The notes beneath the pieces are model-generated. The model did not search any database and had not been told where the DNA came from. It worked only from the letters and a program-made list of their open reading frames with translations. Below, piece after piece: positions 15,515-15,515 of a DNA stretch of 15,515 nucleotides (the first letter of the stretch is position 1; the number at the start of each line of letters is the position of its first letter). A program made the translations under genes and the position numbers. Source of the stretch: Betaproteobacteria bacterium (GTDB taxonomy: Bacteria; Pseudomonadota; Gammaproteobacteria; Burkholderiales; Burkholderiaceae); the NCBI GenBank assembly GCA_947468785.1, contig CANIMS010000013.1, positions 1-15,515 on the forward strand, written 5' to 3'.

Positions 15515-15515
15515 T

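Overview
The window reads as ordinary chromosome of a low-GC betaproteobacterium in Burkholderiales. The gene content would fit Polynucleobacter: a monomeric NADP isocitrate dehydrogenase, a DUF6352-like protein, a DUF3820 protein and tightly packed genes with short spacers. The genus is an inference from recognised protein families and could not be tested by alignment. No insertion sequence, phage gene, CRISPR array, rRNA or tRNA was seen.

Layout. Positions 1-1000 (minus) hold msrP, the periplasmic methionine sulfoxide reductase, with the probable first codons of msrQ running off the left edge. Monomeric isocitrate dehydrogenase (1120-3354, minus) follows, with its own terminator. An MFS transporter (3565-4758, plus) runs tail-to-tail into a DUF6352-like protein (4755-5771, minus). 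A small FKBP isomerase (5855-6202, plus) and a membrane-anchored lytic transglycosylase (6281-7270, minus) share a hairpin terminator. A 541-base gap with no convincing gene lies at 7271-7811. After it come a secreted non-specific endonuclease (7812-8537, plus) and a DUF3820 protein (8538-8771, minus).

The most interesting part is 8846-11640. Two tandem Fur-type operators flank an extended -10 promoter. They precede four closely packed plus-strand genes: a DUF6662-like outer-membrane protein, an exported FMN-binding protein with a flavinylation-type motif, an ApbE FMN transferase, and a small four-helix, histidine-rich membrane protein that may be a b-type cytochrome. Junctions two and three are ATGA stop/start overlaps. 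Together they look like an iron-repressed electron-transfer chain: the membrane protein passes electrons to a covalently flavinylated periplasmic protein, with the outer-membrane protein as partner. Ferric iron reduction or iron acquisition is a reasonable guess, but it is inference.

Positions 11664-13749 form a sulfide/persulfide module. A metallo-beta-lactamase-fold persulfide dioxygenase (Blh-like) and a BigR/SqrR-like ArsR repressor are read on the minus strand. They diverge from a TauE/SafE sulfite exporter across a 78-base, extremely AT-rich operator region. The repressor has two cysteines 66 residues apart, the spacing of the persulfide-sensing pair in SqrR.

The window ends with a GMC-family flavin oxidoreductase (13766-15400, minus). 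At the right edge, upstream of it, is a perfect 18-base palindrome with a third half-site, which looks like a regulator binding site.
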